DNA of 38,610 nucleotides from Thiohalocapsa sp. (GCF_022340605.1 NZ_JAJDNQ010000071.1:1-38610), one strand, 5' to 3'. Positions 15,037 to 24,629 are shown, numbered from the stretch's first letter. Translations and numbers: made by a program. The notes: a model not told the origin generated them from the letters alone.

Positions 15037-16486
15037 TGCAGATCAGCGGCTCCAGCCGCGCGACCCGGCGCGCCAGTCCGGCGCGCTCTGCCACCAGCAC
15101 CACCTCGCTCACGTCCTTGTAGGCGCCCGGCGCCTCCTCTGCCAGCCCGCGCGCCGATGGGCTGCGCACGACGATACCGCGGTGCGCCAGCTCATCCTGC
15201 ACCGCGCGGCCATGCCAGCGCTTGGTGGCGGCGCGCCGGCTCAGCGCCCGGCCGGCGCCGTGGCAGGCGGAGGCGAACGCGAGCGACCTGCTCTCATCAG
15301 GGCGTGGCTCGTTGCCCCCCACCAGGATGTACGAGGCGGTGCCCATGGTGCCGCCAATCAGCACCGGCTGACCGACGTCGCGCAGGTCCGCCGGCAGGTC
15401 CGGGTGCCGCGGCCCGAAGGCGCGGGTGGCACCCTTGCGATGCACGTACAGCTTGCGCTTGCGGCCGTCGACGACGTGCTCCTCGAGCTTGCAGGTGTTG
15501 TGCGAGACGTCGTAGAGCAGCGCCAGGTCGGTACCGAAGAACTCCGTGAACGCCCGGCGCGCCAGGTGGGTGAGGATCTGGCGGTTCGCCAAGGCGCAGT
15601 TGATGCCGGCGCGCATGGCGCCGAGATAGGCGCGGCCGAGCTCGGAGTCGATGGGCGCACAGGCCAGCTCCCGGTCTGGGAGGGTGATGCCATGCTTGGC
15701 CGCCGCTACGGCCATGCGCTTCAAGTAATCGGTGCCGATCTGGTGGCCGAGCCCGCGCGAGCCGCAGTGGATGCTGACCGTGACGTCGCCGCGGCGCAGC
15801 GCGAAGGCGTCGGCGGTGGCCGGATCGTAGATGTCGGTGACGGCCTGCACCTCCAGGTAATGGTTGCCGGAGCCCAGCGTGCCCATCTCCTGCTGCTGGC
15901 GCTTCTTGGCCTGCTCGGAGACTTGGTCCGGGTCGGCGCCGGCCATGCAGCCGCGCTCCTCGATGCGCTCCAGGTCGTCGCGCCGGCCGTAGCCCTCACG
16001 CACCGCCCAGGCGGCACCGCCGGTGAGCATCGCGTCCATGCCGCGGCGATCCAGCCGGATGGCGCCGGTGCTGCCGACGCCCACCGGGATCGTGTAATAG
16101 AGGGCGTTCGCGAGTTCCTGCTGCACGGCCATCACGGCGGCACGGTCGAGCCCGGTGTGCAGCGTGCGCACGCCACAGGAGATGTCGAAGCCGACACCGC
16201 CGCCGGAGACGACCCCGCCGTCGTCGGCGTCGAAGGCGGCCACGCCGCCGATGGGGAAGCCGTAGCCCCAGTGGGCATCCGGCATCGCGTAGGAGGCACC
16301 GACGATGCCGGGCAGGGTCGCAACGTTTGCCGCCTGCTCCAGCACCTTGTCGTCCATGTCGCGGACCAGCGCCTCGCTGGCGTAGAGCACCACCGGCACA
16401 CGCATTGCGCCTTGGGGCGCGATGCGCCATTCGGTGTCGCTGATCCTGGTCAGCGCCCGCGTGAAATTGGTCATGAGCCCGGTCAT
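15026..16486 (-). CDS. rtcB: RNA-splicing ligase RtcB
   Basis: A 486-residue protein of the RtcB family, which joins 2',3'-cyclic phosphate (or 3'-phosphate) and 5'-hydroxyl RNA ends using GTP and manganese. Metal-binding and active-site motifs are present: MPDAHWGYGFPIGG from residue 68, GGGVGFDISCGVR with Asp101 and Cys104, GSGNHYLEV, HCGSRGLGHQ, YDVSHNTCKLEEH and the guanylylated histidine in SACHGAGRALSR. The length is typical. The ATG at 16486 has a GAGGTG site at good spacing; a second ATG four codons on is possible. The archease gene lies 45 bp upstream on the same strand. No RtcR-type regulator is visible in this window. Confidence 0.95.
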   Translation of the reverse strand: MTGLMTNFTRALTRISDTEWRIAPQGAMRVPVVLYASEALVRDMDDKVLEQAANVATLPGIVGASYAMPDAHWGYGFPIGGVAAFDADDGGVVSGGGVGFDISCGVRTLHTGLDRAAVMAVQQELANALYYTIPVGVGSTGAIRLDRRGMDAMLTGGAAWAVREGYGRRDDLERIEERGCMAGADPDQVSEQAKKRQQQEMGTLGSGNHYLEVQAVTDIYDPATADAFALRRGDVTVSIHCGSRGLGHQIGTDYLKRMAVAAAKHGITLPDRELACAPIDSELGRAYLGAMRAGINCALANRQILTHLARRAFTEFFGTDLALLYDVSHNTCKLEEHVVDGRKRKLYVHRKGATRAFGPRHPDLPADLRDVGQPVLIGGTMGTASYILVGGNEPRPDESRSLAFASACHGAGRALSRRAATKRWHGRAVQDELAHRGIVVRSPSARGLAEEAPGAYKDVSEVVLVAERAGLARRVARLEPLICIKG

Positions 16487-16531
16487 GGTGACACCTCGGG
16501 GTCCGTCGCTGATTTGCCCCAGCCTTGCCGC

Positions 16532-16984
16532 TCAGACGTCGACGACGCAGCGGGCGGTCCAGAGTCCGCTCGCGTCATGCGTCACCGACAACGCCGTATA
16601 GGTCGCGCCCTTTACCTCCACCGCCGGCCGATGGCGCTCCCGCTCCACCGACTCGCCGCGGATGGTGGCGCGCAGCCGGCCGTCGTCGATGCGCACGTCG
16701 AACCGCGAGAACAGCATGCGCTCGGTGGCCATGCGGTAGATCAGCGCGTTGAGCCAGTCCACGAGCAGCAATTCCAGGTCCGGCTCGTCGCAGGCGACGT
16801 CCAGCGCCACCCGCGGCTGCACGGCGGCGGGGTCGCAGACGATGGCGGTCAGCGCCACGGCCGCCTGCGCGAACGCCTCCGCCGGGCTGCGCCCGGCGCC
16901 CTCGACGCCCATGTCGGCACGATGCTCGAAGTGACGCCAGCCGGGAGCGGACGGGGCCTGCTCTGGAAGATCGGATGCGCTCAT
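16532..16984 (-). CDS. Archease
   Basis: A 150-residue protein of the archease family, a small metal-binding protein that helps RtcB turn over and be guanylylated. Family features are HFEHRADMGVEGAGRSPAEA near the N-terminus (the aspartate is a conserved metal ligand), the DLELLLVDWLNALIY helix and the conserved C-terminal VKGATYTALSVT stretch ending in VVDV. I chose the ATG at 16984, which has GGAG upstream and begins just before conserved sequence; an upstream in-frame extension is not conserved-looking. It is the first gene of an archease-rtcB operon, so the two products should be made together for RNA repair or tRNA splicing-type ligation. Confidence 0.93.
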   Translation of the reverse strand: MSASDLPEQAPSAPGWRHFEHRADMGVEGAGRSPAEAFAQAAVALTAIVCDPAAVQPRVALDVACDEPDLELLLVDWLNALIYRMATERMLFSRFDVRIDDGRLRATIRGESVERERHRPAVEVKGATYTALSVTHDASGLWTARCVVDV

Positions 16985-17629
16985 GGGTATTGCTCCGTTG
17001 GCACTGAAGATGCCGAAGCACTGGAGAGAGGGCGAGCCGGCGGCGCCGTGGAGCGGCATCGTCTACTGCAACTCTAGCCCACCCAACAGGACCGCACGAC
17101 GCAGGGAGGAGCTAACTCCGATCATCGCCCCCAGCTTGCCTGCGCCGAGGACGGCGCGCAGCGGCTTCGGCCGCTGAAACTGGCGGGGCATCGCTCCCCG
17201 CACGGGGAGCGCCGATAGGTCGGCGTTTCCCAAACAACGACGGATGGGTCCATGACGGAGATCGATGGACGTGAAAGTGACGAGCGTTTTTCCGGAACCA
17301 CCCGATGTTGTCCAAATCCAGGCGGATGATCATCGCTCTCGGAGGCTCGCCAGCTCATGGGGTCCACCTCAGGGAGCATCGCGAAGCGCAGAGGCCCTGC
17401 GGAATTTCGCGCTCGCCGTAATATGCATGGTCTCTCCATGTCGTGGCATGGGCGTACGCCGCGCCTGGCTACGCCAGCCGTTGCGCACTCGGCGTCGGCC
17501 GCGGTCTGGACGCCGCACCGGCAGATGCGCCCACGGCGGCGTTGTCCACCGCAGGGCGGTCGGCACGTGCGCCGACCGCCCTCGGCGGCGTCGCCCAAAA
17601 TAATCACAACCACCCGGAGGATGGATAAG
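16985..17629. other. Long intergenic region with several hairpins
   Basis: 645 bp between the divergent archease gene and the next unrecognised gene. No supported ORF. It holds a 7-bp hairpin with a TTCG tetraloop (17159-17165 with 17170-17176), a GCGGGG/CCCCGC hairpin (17183-17201 region) and a strong 12-bp hairpin described separately. Both promoters should lie here, but I see no clear consensus pair. Confidence 0.5.
17553..17582 (+). promoter_or_regulatory. Strong 12-bp hairpin in the 5' leader of the 337-residue gene
   Basis: Perfect stem AGGGCGGTCGGC (17553-17564) with GCCGACCGCCCT (17571-17582) and loop ACGTGC. It lies about 35 bp upstream of the GGAGG ribosome site at 17616-17620. No T-run follows, so it is not a standard intrinsic terminator. 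A leader RNA structure or an inverted operator are both possible. Confidence 0.5.
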
Positions 17630-18643
17630 ATGTTCGCTGCGTTCCTCGAGGCGACGTTCCGCCGCTTTGGCGGCAGCTTCGACGTATTGTCCAAGGACGA
17701 TGGGCCGCCGTCAGCGTGCGCCAGCACCCTGGACCAGGCGGTCGAGCACGTCGTCGATGAAATCTCGCCCCGGCTGCGCGCCGTGTCCGGCTACGCCCGG
17801 CGGCTGCGCGGACCTGTCGTCACGGCCCTGCGGAGTATCGATCAACTGGTCGACGCCATCCCTGGTGTCCTGCCGTGCCAGCGGCGCACCTATGCATCAG
17901 ACCCGCGGGTCAATGCCTTCTTCGTGAACTATGCCGGCCTGCAGGAGGTCTTCAGCCATAGCCGCGAGGTGCGTGACCTGTTCGACGCCAACGCCGGCGC
18001 GGAGCAGTGCTTCGCGCTGCTATGCATGCACCGCGAGGAGCGCCGCCAGTTGGGCATGGCCGTGGAGGGCGACGTGCTGCGCAAGGATGTCCTGCAGACC
18101 GCTGTCAGTTTCACCGATCACCAGTTGGTCTCGCCGGGTCTCGTCGAGGCCGATGCACGCTGTGCGCTCAAGTGCTGCATCTTCAATAGCCTGATTGGCC
18201 ACATTCATCTGGAGTCGGCCGGCGCGCAGACCCGCACCGCCGAGCTCGAGCGCCGCGCCCGGGCGTGGCGGGCACGCCTAAGGCGCGCGGCCCCGGGCTC
18301 GCCCACACACGCGGCGCTGCGGCTTGAAGTCGATGTCATCGAGGCAGAGCTCCGCGCGCCCACGCTGCGCCTGACAACGCTCGACGATCTTTTCAACTAT
18401 GTCGCCGACTCGCTGTCCAACCCGCACAAGCTGGTGAGCAGCCGCCAGTACAGCATCTTCATGGACCGCTTGGGCATCAGGTACGACGAGCCCGGCACGG
18501 CCGGCGCCCGCGAGCTGCCCCTGGCGGAGATTCATGTCGCCGGCCGCCGCCCCCGCGTCGCCTGCCTCGTGAGCTTTCCCCGCGCGGAGCTGCTGCCCGA
18601 GCGCGACTTCATCTGCGAGGCCAGCATCTTTTTGGCCGCCTGA
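17630..18643 (+). CDS. Conserved-looking protein of unknown function
   Basis: A 337-residue protein that I do not recognise. It looks mainly alpha-helical, with no signal peptide and no membrane segment. A stretch rich in Arg and Glu (about residues 200-245) may form a coiled coil. The N-terminal part contains several cysteines (for example VLPCQRRTY, EADARCALKCCIF). The ribosome site GGAGG lies nine bases before the ATG at 17630; an in-frame ATG at 17621 overlaps that site and is less likely. Codon use is like the GC-rich neighbours. A 97-residue helical gene follows 116 bp downstream on the same strand and may be co-transcribed. A strong hairpin sits in the leader. Confidence 0.8.
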   Translation: MFAAFLEATFRRFGGSFDVLSKDDGPPSACASTLDQAVEHVVDEISPRLRAVSGYARRLRGPVVTALRSIDQLVDAIPGVLPCQRRTYASDPRVNAFFVNYAGLQEVFSHSREVRDLFDANAGAEQCFALLCMHREERRQLGMAVEGDVLRKDVLQTAVSFTDHQLVSPGLVEADARCALKCCIFNSLIGHIHLESAGAQTRTAELERRARAWRARLRRAAPGSPTHAALRLEVDVIEAELRAPTLRLTTLDDLFNYVADSLSNPHKLVSSRQYSIFMDRLGIRYDEPGTAGARELPLAEIHVAGRRPRVACLVSFPRAELLPERDFICEASIFLAA

Positions 18644-18759
18644 TCAGGACGGCCGCGCGGCAGGGAGAATCCCTGAAGCAGATGTTGTCCGGACCCGCGG
18701 TCGCCGGCCAATCAACCCCGCCGCCCACGTACGATAACGAACCAACGAGGAGTCCCCCG

Positions 18760-19053
18760 ATGAACGATCATGCCAGCATCGAGAATTTGATCGAGGTGTT
18801 GATGCAGCGCTTCGAGGCCGAGCACCTGACCCGCATCCTGGCGTTGAAGAGCAGCGTCGCGGCCGGCCAGCCGCTCACGGATTTCGAGCAGGCGTTTCTG
18901 GAAGAGGTTTGCCGGGAGGCGATGGACAGCAAGTATCTGGTGGACCGCTGCCCCGAGTATCAGCCGCTGTACGCGCGCGTCGTCAATCTCTATCACGAGA
19001 TCACGACCCAAGCGCTCGCCAACGAGGAGCAGCGAAACCGGGCGCCTGGCTGA
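18760..19053 (+). CDS. Small helical protein of unknown function
   Basis: A 97-residue acidic protein, predicted all alpha-helical, with no signal peptide or membrane segment. I do not recognise a family. Distinctive segments are IENLIEVLMQRFEAEHLTRI and TDFEQAFLEEVCREAMDSKY. The ATG at 18760 has a good ACGAGGAG site eight bases upstream, which supports translation. It follows the 337-residue gene by 116 bp on the same strand and converges on the mechanosensitive channel gene. Its size and shape would suit an adaptor or a partner subunit of the upstream protein; that is inference. Confidence 0.75.
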   Translation: MNDHASIENLIEVLMQRFEAEHLTRILALKSSVAAGQPLTDFEQAFLEEVCREAMDSKYLVDRCPEYQPLYARVVNLYHEITTQALANEEQRNRAPG

Positions 19054-19324
19054 AAACGTCCAAGTGAGGCCGCCGGCATCCACTGCGGCGGCGACTCGGA
19101 GCAAGGGCTGGTTGCGGCTCCCGGTGTCGGGCTCGCGGCGGCAGGTTTCATCGTGAAGCTGGCACACGCGTCGAACCAATGAGTATCCGGAATTGGCCGA
19201 CAAACGCCTGGCGCTCGTCGCCCCGCTACCCGCGACCTTGCGGTCGGATGCGGACCTCGACCGGCCCGCGGTCGACGGACTCTTTCCAGCCCAGGCCGTC
19301 TTCCCGTGGGGGACACAGTCCGGT

Positions 19325-22300
19325 TCAGTCGGGGTTTGTCGGTGGTTCGATCTGCACCCGCAGCGGCGCAGTCGCGTCCAAGTGCACGTCCCGCTGCGGG
19401 AAGGCGATGCAGAGGCCCGCATCGGCGAAAGCGCGATTGATGGCCCGGTTCAGGTCGGTGATGGTGGCAAGGCGCACGTCGACGGAGTCCACGTAGGCGC
19501 GCAGGGTCAGGGTCAGCGCGTTGTCGCCGAAGGTGTCGAAGGTCACGCACGGCGGCGGGTCGTTCACGACGTGCACATGCTCCTCGGCAAGCCGTTGCAT
19601 GATCGCGAGCGCCTTGTCGACGTCGCTTCCGTAGGCGACGCCCACCACCAGCAGGATGCGCGTGACCGGGTCGGACAGGGACCAGTTCAGCAGTCGCCCG
19701 GTCACGAACTCCTTGTTCGGCACCAACAGCTCCTTGCGGTCGAAGTTGCGGATGGTGGTGGCGCGGATGCGGATGCGGGTCACAACGCCGTCGGTGTCCC
19801 CGACGGTCACGGTGTCGCCGACACGGACCGGCCGCTCGAACAGGATGATCAGCCCGCTGATGAAGTTGGCGACGATCTCTTGCAGGCCGAAGCCGATGCC
19901 AACGCTGAGCGCCGCAGCCAACCACTGCAGTTGGGTCCAACTCGCGCCAAGCCTGCCCAGCACGAGCAGGATGCCGACGGCGCCGATGACGTAGCTGGTC
20001 AGCGTCGTCACGGCGTAGCGATCCGCGGCCGACATGTTGTAGCGCCGCAGCAGCACGATCTCGAGCAGCGCCGGCAGGCGCTTCAGGAGGACTAGGATGC
20101 CGGCGGCAAACAGCAGAGCCAGCCCGAGGTCCAGGAGCGTGATGGGCCGCTGTTGTGCTTCGCCGTCCACCATCACGGAGGTGTGCCAAAGCGTGTGCTC
20201 CTGCAGCGAGCGCAGGGCCGGCACGCTATCGGACCAGATCAAGGCCAGCCCGACCGCCGCGAGCACCACGAGCGCGGTGCGGATCAGGCGGCGCGTGTCG
20301 TCGCTGAGCGCAGAGAGGTCCACCTTCGGCTCCTCGATTTGCGCTTCCGCGGCCTCGGCCCCGTCACGCTGCTCGGCTTTGGCTTCGCTGGCCACGCGGC
20401 GCCGCTCCAGCGCGGCCTCGTAGGCGAGCCGCCGGCGCACCACCAGCAGCCAGCGCAGGGCCAGCGCATCCACCAGCGCCACCGTCAACAGCAGCAGCAG
20501 GGAGTCTAGAAAGTCGTTGGCCTCCACCGTCACTGTATACAGGTAGCCGGACAGCGCGAGCACGCCCAGCACGATGGGATAGAGCGCCAGCAGCGGGTAC
20601 CAGAGCCAGTAACTGCCCATGATCAGTGGATAGTCCTCGGGGTGGCGGAGCTGGGCCATGATCCCGCGGCGCGGATGGAACAGCCGGTACAGGAACCAGG
20701 CCAGCGCCACGGAGGCGCTGGTGCCGGCGAGCCGCGCTGGCGTGCCGCCACTCTCCAGCGGGTAGAGACTCTTGAACAGATGCAGCAACGCCACCGCCGG
20801 GATGAACACCCAGGCCAGGCGCCGGGTCTGGGTATGCAGCAGCGCCAGGCTCTGTTCAGACCAGCGAAAATGCGCGGCCGCGAGCCCCTTCGGCACACAC
20901 AGTGCCGTGAGCAGTTGCAGCGCGAACAGCAGCACCGCAACACGCAGCAGGGCGTCGCCGAGGGTCCGCGTCAGCTCGGTGCCCCCGGTGTCGGTGAGCA
21001 GCACCCAGCCTGCGGCACCCAACGGCAGTGGCAGGGGCAATGCCAGCAGCAGCGTTAGGCCGAGCGCCTTCAGCGTGTGGCCGAAGCTGTCCGTGGTCGG
21101 CTTGCCGACACGCCCAGCGATGTCCGCCATCTTTGCGATGATCCGGCGCCGAGCCCCCAGCAGCCCTGCTGCCAGCAACAGCGTCGCCCAGAATACCGGG
21201 CTTGCTCCGAGCTGACCGCTCAGGCGCTTGCCGAGCCCGCCGACGCGGGCCGTGGCCAGCATGGCGCGCAGTCGGCCCGGCACCGTCAGCAGTTCGTGCA
21301 GGTCGGTGGGCGGCTCGGTGCGCAGCCAGGGCAGATGCCCCAGCAACAGCGCCTTGTAATCGGCGGCACTGGCGAGCAGCGCCTCCTCCGCGGCGTCCAG
21401 CTCCTGCGCCTTCGCCAGATGGAGCTCATCGGTCTCCAACATGCGTTCGAGCAGCGCCAAGCGGCGCGCCACCAATTCGTGTAGCCGCGCCTGCTGGGCC
21501 GGCGCCGGTGCCGCTTGCAGCTGTGTCGCGAGCGCCGATACGCTGGCCTCCACATCGCTCAGACGCCGCGCCGCGGCGCGGTAGCGCAGCCGCAGCGCGT
21601 TGCGTTGGGCGATGCGGGCCAGGCGCAGCTCGCGCTGCCGGCGCACGTCGCTGAGGTCCGGCAGGCCATCGAGCTGCTCCAGCAGGACCGTGCCCAGGTC
21701 GCCGCTGACCTGCCCGGAATGCAGCGTGTCGCGGGCGTCGCGATAGTCGGCGCCGATGCGCGCCTGGAGCCGATCGACCCGCTCGTGCGCACGGTCGAGC
21801 TCACGCAACGCCGCGGTGAGCTGGTCGGTCTCGCGGCTCAGCTCGGCGTTGGCTTCCGCGAGCCCGGCCAGGACGGGGTCCATGCGCGCGGTCTCGCGCC
21901 GAACCCGCTCTGCATCCGCCCGGGCTGCGCTGGCGGCCTGCTGGCGTGTCGCGAGGATGCGCTCCTCCAGCGCCGACACCCGCGCGGCGATCCAGTCGAT
22001 GCTGGCTGCCTCCTTGTCCCGCTTGGCCTCCAGCAGGTCGACCCGGATGGCACGGCTCAGCAGTTCCTGGTCGAGCCTCTGGATCTCGGTGCTGAGCGCC
22101 TGGTAGCGAGTCTCCAGCTCCCAGCGCCGGGCTTCCGAGAGCGCACTGGTGCGGCCGAGCCCGGCGGTGGAATCGGCCTCGACCTGGAGGCTCGCAGAGG
22201 CGGCCTCGCGCGCCTCGTCGGCCTCGCCGAGGCGCTGGCGCACGGCGGCGGGGCGGTTCTGCTGGAATGCCAGCCGTGCCTCCAGGTCGTCGTGGCGGGC

Positions 22301-22729
22301 CTGAACGGCGGCTAGGTCCGCACGCACCTCCTGCAGGCGCCGCTCCAACTCCGCCAGCGGTGTGTCCGGGTCCAAGGCCAATTGCGCCAGCGGGTCATCG
22401 GCGAGAGTCTTGGCGCGCGCCGCATGCAGCGACTCGATCTGCGCTGGCGCGGTCTCGGCCGTCTCGCGGTAGGCTGCCGCCGCCCCCGCATTGGCCTGCG
22501 CCGTCTCGAGGTTACTCTGGGCCTTGCGATACAGCGCGATGAGCTGCTGGCGGACCTCGTCGGTGAGGTCGGTGGCGGCTTCCACCTCGGCGATCTTGGC
22601 GTCGAGCACCGCAGCCGTCACCAGCGGCGACGGCAGCGCGTCGACGGTGTCCTCGGCCGCCGCGGCGAACGCGAGCGCCGCCAGCAGCCAGACGGTAGGC
22701 AGCGCGACAATCCACTGGGGTCGATTCAT
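19325..22729 (-). CDS. Large MscK/KefA-type mechanosensitive channel
   Basis: A 1134-residue inner-membrane protein. Residues 1-24 form a signal peptide (cleavage near FAAAAEDT). Residues about 35-460 are a long periplasmic helical/coiled-coil region rich in Glu, Arg and Ala. Many membrane helices follow from about 490, and the MscS core is at the C-terminus. The pore helix is LQWLAAALSVGIGFGLQEIV at about 931-950, and the beta domain contains RPVRVGDTVTVGDTDG near 966 and NFDRKELLVPNKEFV. Length and layout match MscK/KefA rather than short MscS. It should open on membrane tension to release solutes after osmotic downshock. It appears monocistronic; the neighbouring gene converges on it. Confidence 0.93.
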   Translation of the reverse strand: MNRPQWIVALPTVWLLAALAFAAAAEDTVDALPSPLVTAAVLDAKIAEVEAATDLTDEVRQQLIALYRKAQSNLETAQANAGAAAAYRETAETAPAQIESLHAARAKTLADDPLAQLALDPDTPLAELERRLQEVRADLAAVQARHDDLEARLAFQQNRPAAVRQRLGEADEAREAASASLQVEADSTAGLGRTSALSEARRWELETRYQALSTEIQRLDQELLSRAIRVDLLEAKRDKEAASIDWIAARVSALEERILATRQQAASAARADAERVRRETARMDPVLAGLAEANAELSRETDQLTAALRELDRAHERVDRLQARIGADYRDARDTLHSGQVSGDLGTVLLEQLDGLPDLSDVRRQRELRLARIAQRNALRLRYRAAARRLSDVEASVSALATQLQAAPAPAQQARLHELVARRLALLERMLETDELHLAKAQELDAAEEALLASAADYKALLLGHLPWLRTEPPTDLHELLTVPGRLRAMLATARVGGLGKRLSGQLGASPVFWATLLLAAGLLGARRRIIAKMADIAGRVGKPTTDSFGHTLKALGLTLLLALPLPLPLGAAGWVLLTDTGGTELTRTLGDALLRVAVLLFALQLLTALCVPKGLAAAHFRWSEQSLALLHTQTRRLAWVFIPAVALLHLFKSLYPLESGGTPARLAGTSASVALAWFLYRLFHPRRGIMAQLRHPEDYPLIMGSYWLWYPLLALYPIVLGVLALSGYLYTVTVEANDFLDSLLLLLTVALVDALALRWLLVVRRRLAYEAALERRRVASEAKAEQRDGAEAAEAQIEEPKVDLSALSDDTRRLIRTALVVLAAVGLALIWSDSVPALRSLQEHTLWHTSVMVDGEAQQRPITLLDLGLALLFAAGILVLLKRLPALLEIVLLRRYNMSAADRYAVTTLTSYVIGAVGILLVLGRLGASWTQLQWLAAALSVGIGFGLQEIVANFISGLIILFERPVRVGDTVTVGDTDGVVTRIRIRATTIRNFDRKELLVPNKEFVTGRLLNWSLSDPVTRILLVVGVAYGSDVDKALAIMQRLAEEHVHVVNDPPPCVTFDTFGDNALTLTLRAYVDSVDVRLATITDLNRAINRAFADAGLCIAFPQRDVHLDATAPLRVQIEPPTNPD

Positions 22730-23203
22730 AGGCGGGAGAGCGGGTCCGCCGCCACGGCCTGCACCCGGACGTGCGGCCCCGCGTGTATTTCCGGACGTGG
22801 CTGGAATATACGTTCAACGGCCGCTGACGACGGCTTCAACCAGGGCAGGCAGGCGACGGCCAGCCCATCCCGCCGTCGGAAGGCGATCGGCGGCGGCGTT
22901 CGGGTCGGCGGCGAGTTGGGCAATCTCACCGAAGCCAAAAGCCCGGTGGGCGCAGCGTCGACCAGCACCGCGTGCGGCGATGGATCGGCCGTGCCGTGCT
23001 CGATCCATCGCGCACTCAACCGCGCACATGTCCGGCCGCTCGCCGGATCGGTTCCTCGCTTGGCTGCACACCCCGATGTCGAGGAAGACCTGTTCCGCCA
23101 CCGGCAGTGGTCTTCTCAAGCGGGGACTATGACTCGATGTCCGGCAACCGTTGTCCGCGGACAGCCACCCCACAGTGCGCCGACGAACAATATCCGCTTG
23201 TCT
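22730..23203. other. Intergenic region between mscK-like and the LysR remnant
   Basis: 474 bp without a supported gene. Short open frames exist on both strands, but none shows family features. A perfect 12-bp palindrome, TGTCCGCGGACA, is at 23152-23163. The mechanosensitive channel promoter should lie in the first part. The composition becomes less GC-rich towards 23.2 kb. Confidence 0.45.
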
Positions 23204-23810
23204 TCAGGTTGCAGCAGCCAACCCCGGGCCTAGACCTTGCCCGGCGAGTCCGCGACGCCGCTCGAGTAGGGCTTCGGCGAGGGCCATCACCCGCGGTGGC
23301 ACCTGCCGATTGCCGGGATACACCAAGGAAACCGGCTGTGGCTCTGGCCGCTACCCCTTAAGGATCTCCACGAGGCGCCCACGCTCTACCGCTGGCGCAG
23401 CGATGTAGCTTGGAACTTGAACGAGCCCCAACCCGTCCATCGCCGCCTGCACGAGCGCCTCACCATCGCTGAGCCGCACCAGCACCGGCAAGACGACTTG
23501 ACGGCCATAGACGACGGGCATGTCGATATGCAGCGTGCCACACAGCCCGGTACGCGCATGCGTCATCTCCGCATCGAGCTGCTCGACGTCATCGAGGATG
23601 CGCTGACAGCGGGCATACGCGCGCGCCGTCGGGTGACAAGGTGACGTGCCGGGTGGTGCGGTAGAACAGGCGCACACCCGCGTGCAACTCGAGACGCGCG
23701 ATGTTCTTCGCCACGGCGGAGGGCGTTAGGCCTAGCTCCCGCGCGGCCTTCGCGAGGCTCCCATGGCGAGCCGCCGACGCGAACGAGGCAAGCAAATCGA
23801 AACTGAGCAC
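23204..23810 (-). pseudogene. Broken LysR-family regulator
   Basis: A GTG start at 23810 with GGTGGAG upstream begins a normal LysR winged-helix domain: SFDLLASFASAARHGSLAKA, then ARELGLTPSAVAKNIARLE and RTTRHVTLSPDG. In a run of alternating G and C at 23619-23627 the frame shifts, and the other frame continues with ARAYARCQRILDDVEQLDAE. At about 23470 the protein jumps from VLPVLVRL to SDGEALVQAAMDGLGLVQVP, so roughly 125 residues of the effector domain are missing. A TAG then interrupts the C-terminus after RLVEILKG. The frame resumes with RPEPQPVSLVYPGNRQVPPR and ends at 23204. Three independent lesions make this a pseudogene. It is divergent from the cupin gene, which it may once have controlled. 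Confidence 0.88.
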
Positions 23811-24017
23811 GGGATGTCTCCACCGGATTGACGATTTTGGTTCCTTCAAGTTGTGACTGCCTAAGATCATGCCGACGACCGCAGATGGTCGGCCGCCTGG
23901 ATCCAAACCTTCCTGGACCATTAGTGCTCACCTAAAAAACTGCTACGGCGGACGATGCAATCGCACCGGGGCTGACCCGCAGCCTTAGCCCCTGATAAGT
24001 ACATAGAGCCAAGCACC

Positions 24018-24362
24018 ATGAGCAACGTACAAACCGCACCTGAGACGAAGGGCGTTACGGTGAAGTTACTTGCGACCGTTGACATTGGCCCTGAGATCGA
24101 TGGCATGGCAGGTCGCCAGCTTCGAATGCGTATGGTGACCATCGAGCCTGGAGGTGTCTTCGGCCCGATCCATGACCATAAAGATAGACCCGGTATCGTC
24201 TACATACTGCAAGGGACGATCACTGACCATCGCAATGGCGTCGCCAGCGACTATGGACCAGGAGTGGGCTGGCCCGAGGATAGAAACACCACACACTGGC
24301 TTGAGAACAGAGGTACGACTCCGGCGGTGGAAATCTCGGTCGATATAGCCAGGCAAGAGTAA
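24018..24362 (+). CDS. Small cupin-domain protein
   Basis: A 114-residue single-domain cupin. Motif 1 is GGVFGPIHDHKDRPGIVYIL with two histidines (HDH), but the glutamate normally found four or five residues later is absent. Motif 2 is GPGVGWPEDRNTTHWLENRG and supplies the third histidine. Such proteins bind a metal and may be enzymes or sensors; no substrate can be named. The gene is divergent from the broken LysR regulator with about 200 bp between them, a usual layout for a regulator and its target. The ribosome site is weak. Codon use is less GC-rich than in the housekeeping genes, consistent with an acquired region. Confidence 0.85.
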   Translation: MSNVQTAPETKGVTVKLLATVDIGPEIDGMAGRQLRMRMVTIEPGGVFGPIHDHKDRPGIVYILQGTITDHRNGVASDYGPGVGWPEDRNTTHWLENRGTTPAVEISVDIARQE

Positions 24363-24629
24363 ACTGCTTCTTTGGCTTGGCGGGCGGCTGAGTTTCGGCT
24401 TAGGGAGCCGATGCTGAGGCTCGCAAACATCAGAACATCTAACGCTATCGATTGCACTGGGGCAATCGTGCTGACGGCGCTGCGGCCGATAGAATGTACT
24501 CGTTGGCGTGGATCCGAAGGACCCCGCGACGCGGGGCGGCAGCGCGGGTGATTTGGTCGACTATCGCCAGCCCCTGCGAGATGAACGTGCCGCGAGACAC
24601 CAAGACCGGTCGTAGAGATCCAGCACCAA
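24363..24629. other. Intergenic stretch after the cupin gene
   Basis: About 270 bp. No supported gene. A minus-strand open frame (24445-24660) has no recognisable family feature. The start of the nitrile hydratase remnant follows at once, without a ribosome site. Confidence 0.4.

Noticed and set aside
23152..23163. Perfect palindrome TGTCCGCGGACA as an operator
   Set aside because: A single 12-bp GC-rich palindrome can occur by chance here and no regulator is linked to it.
22382..23233. Long + strand open frame across the start of the mechanosensitive channel gene and beyond
   Set aside because: It overlaps the certain minus-strand gene and has no family features.
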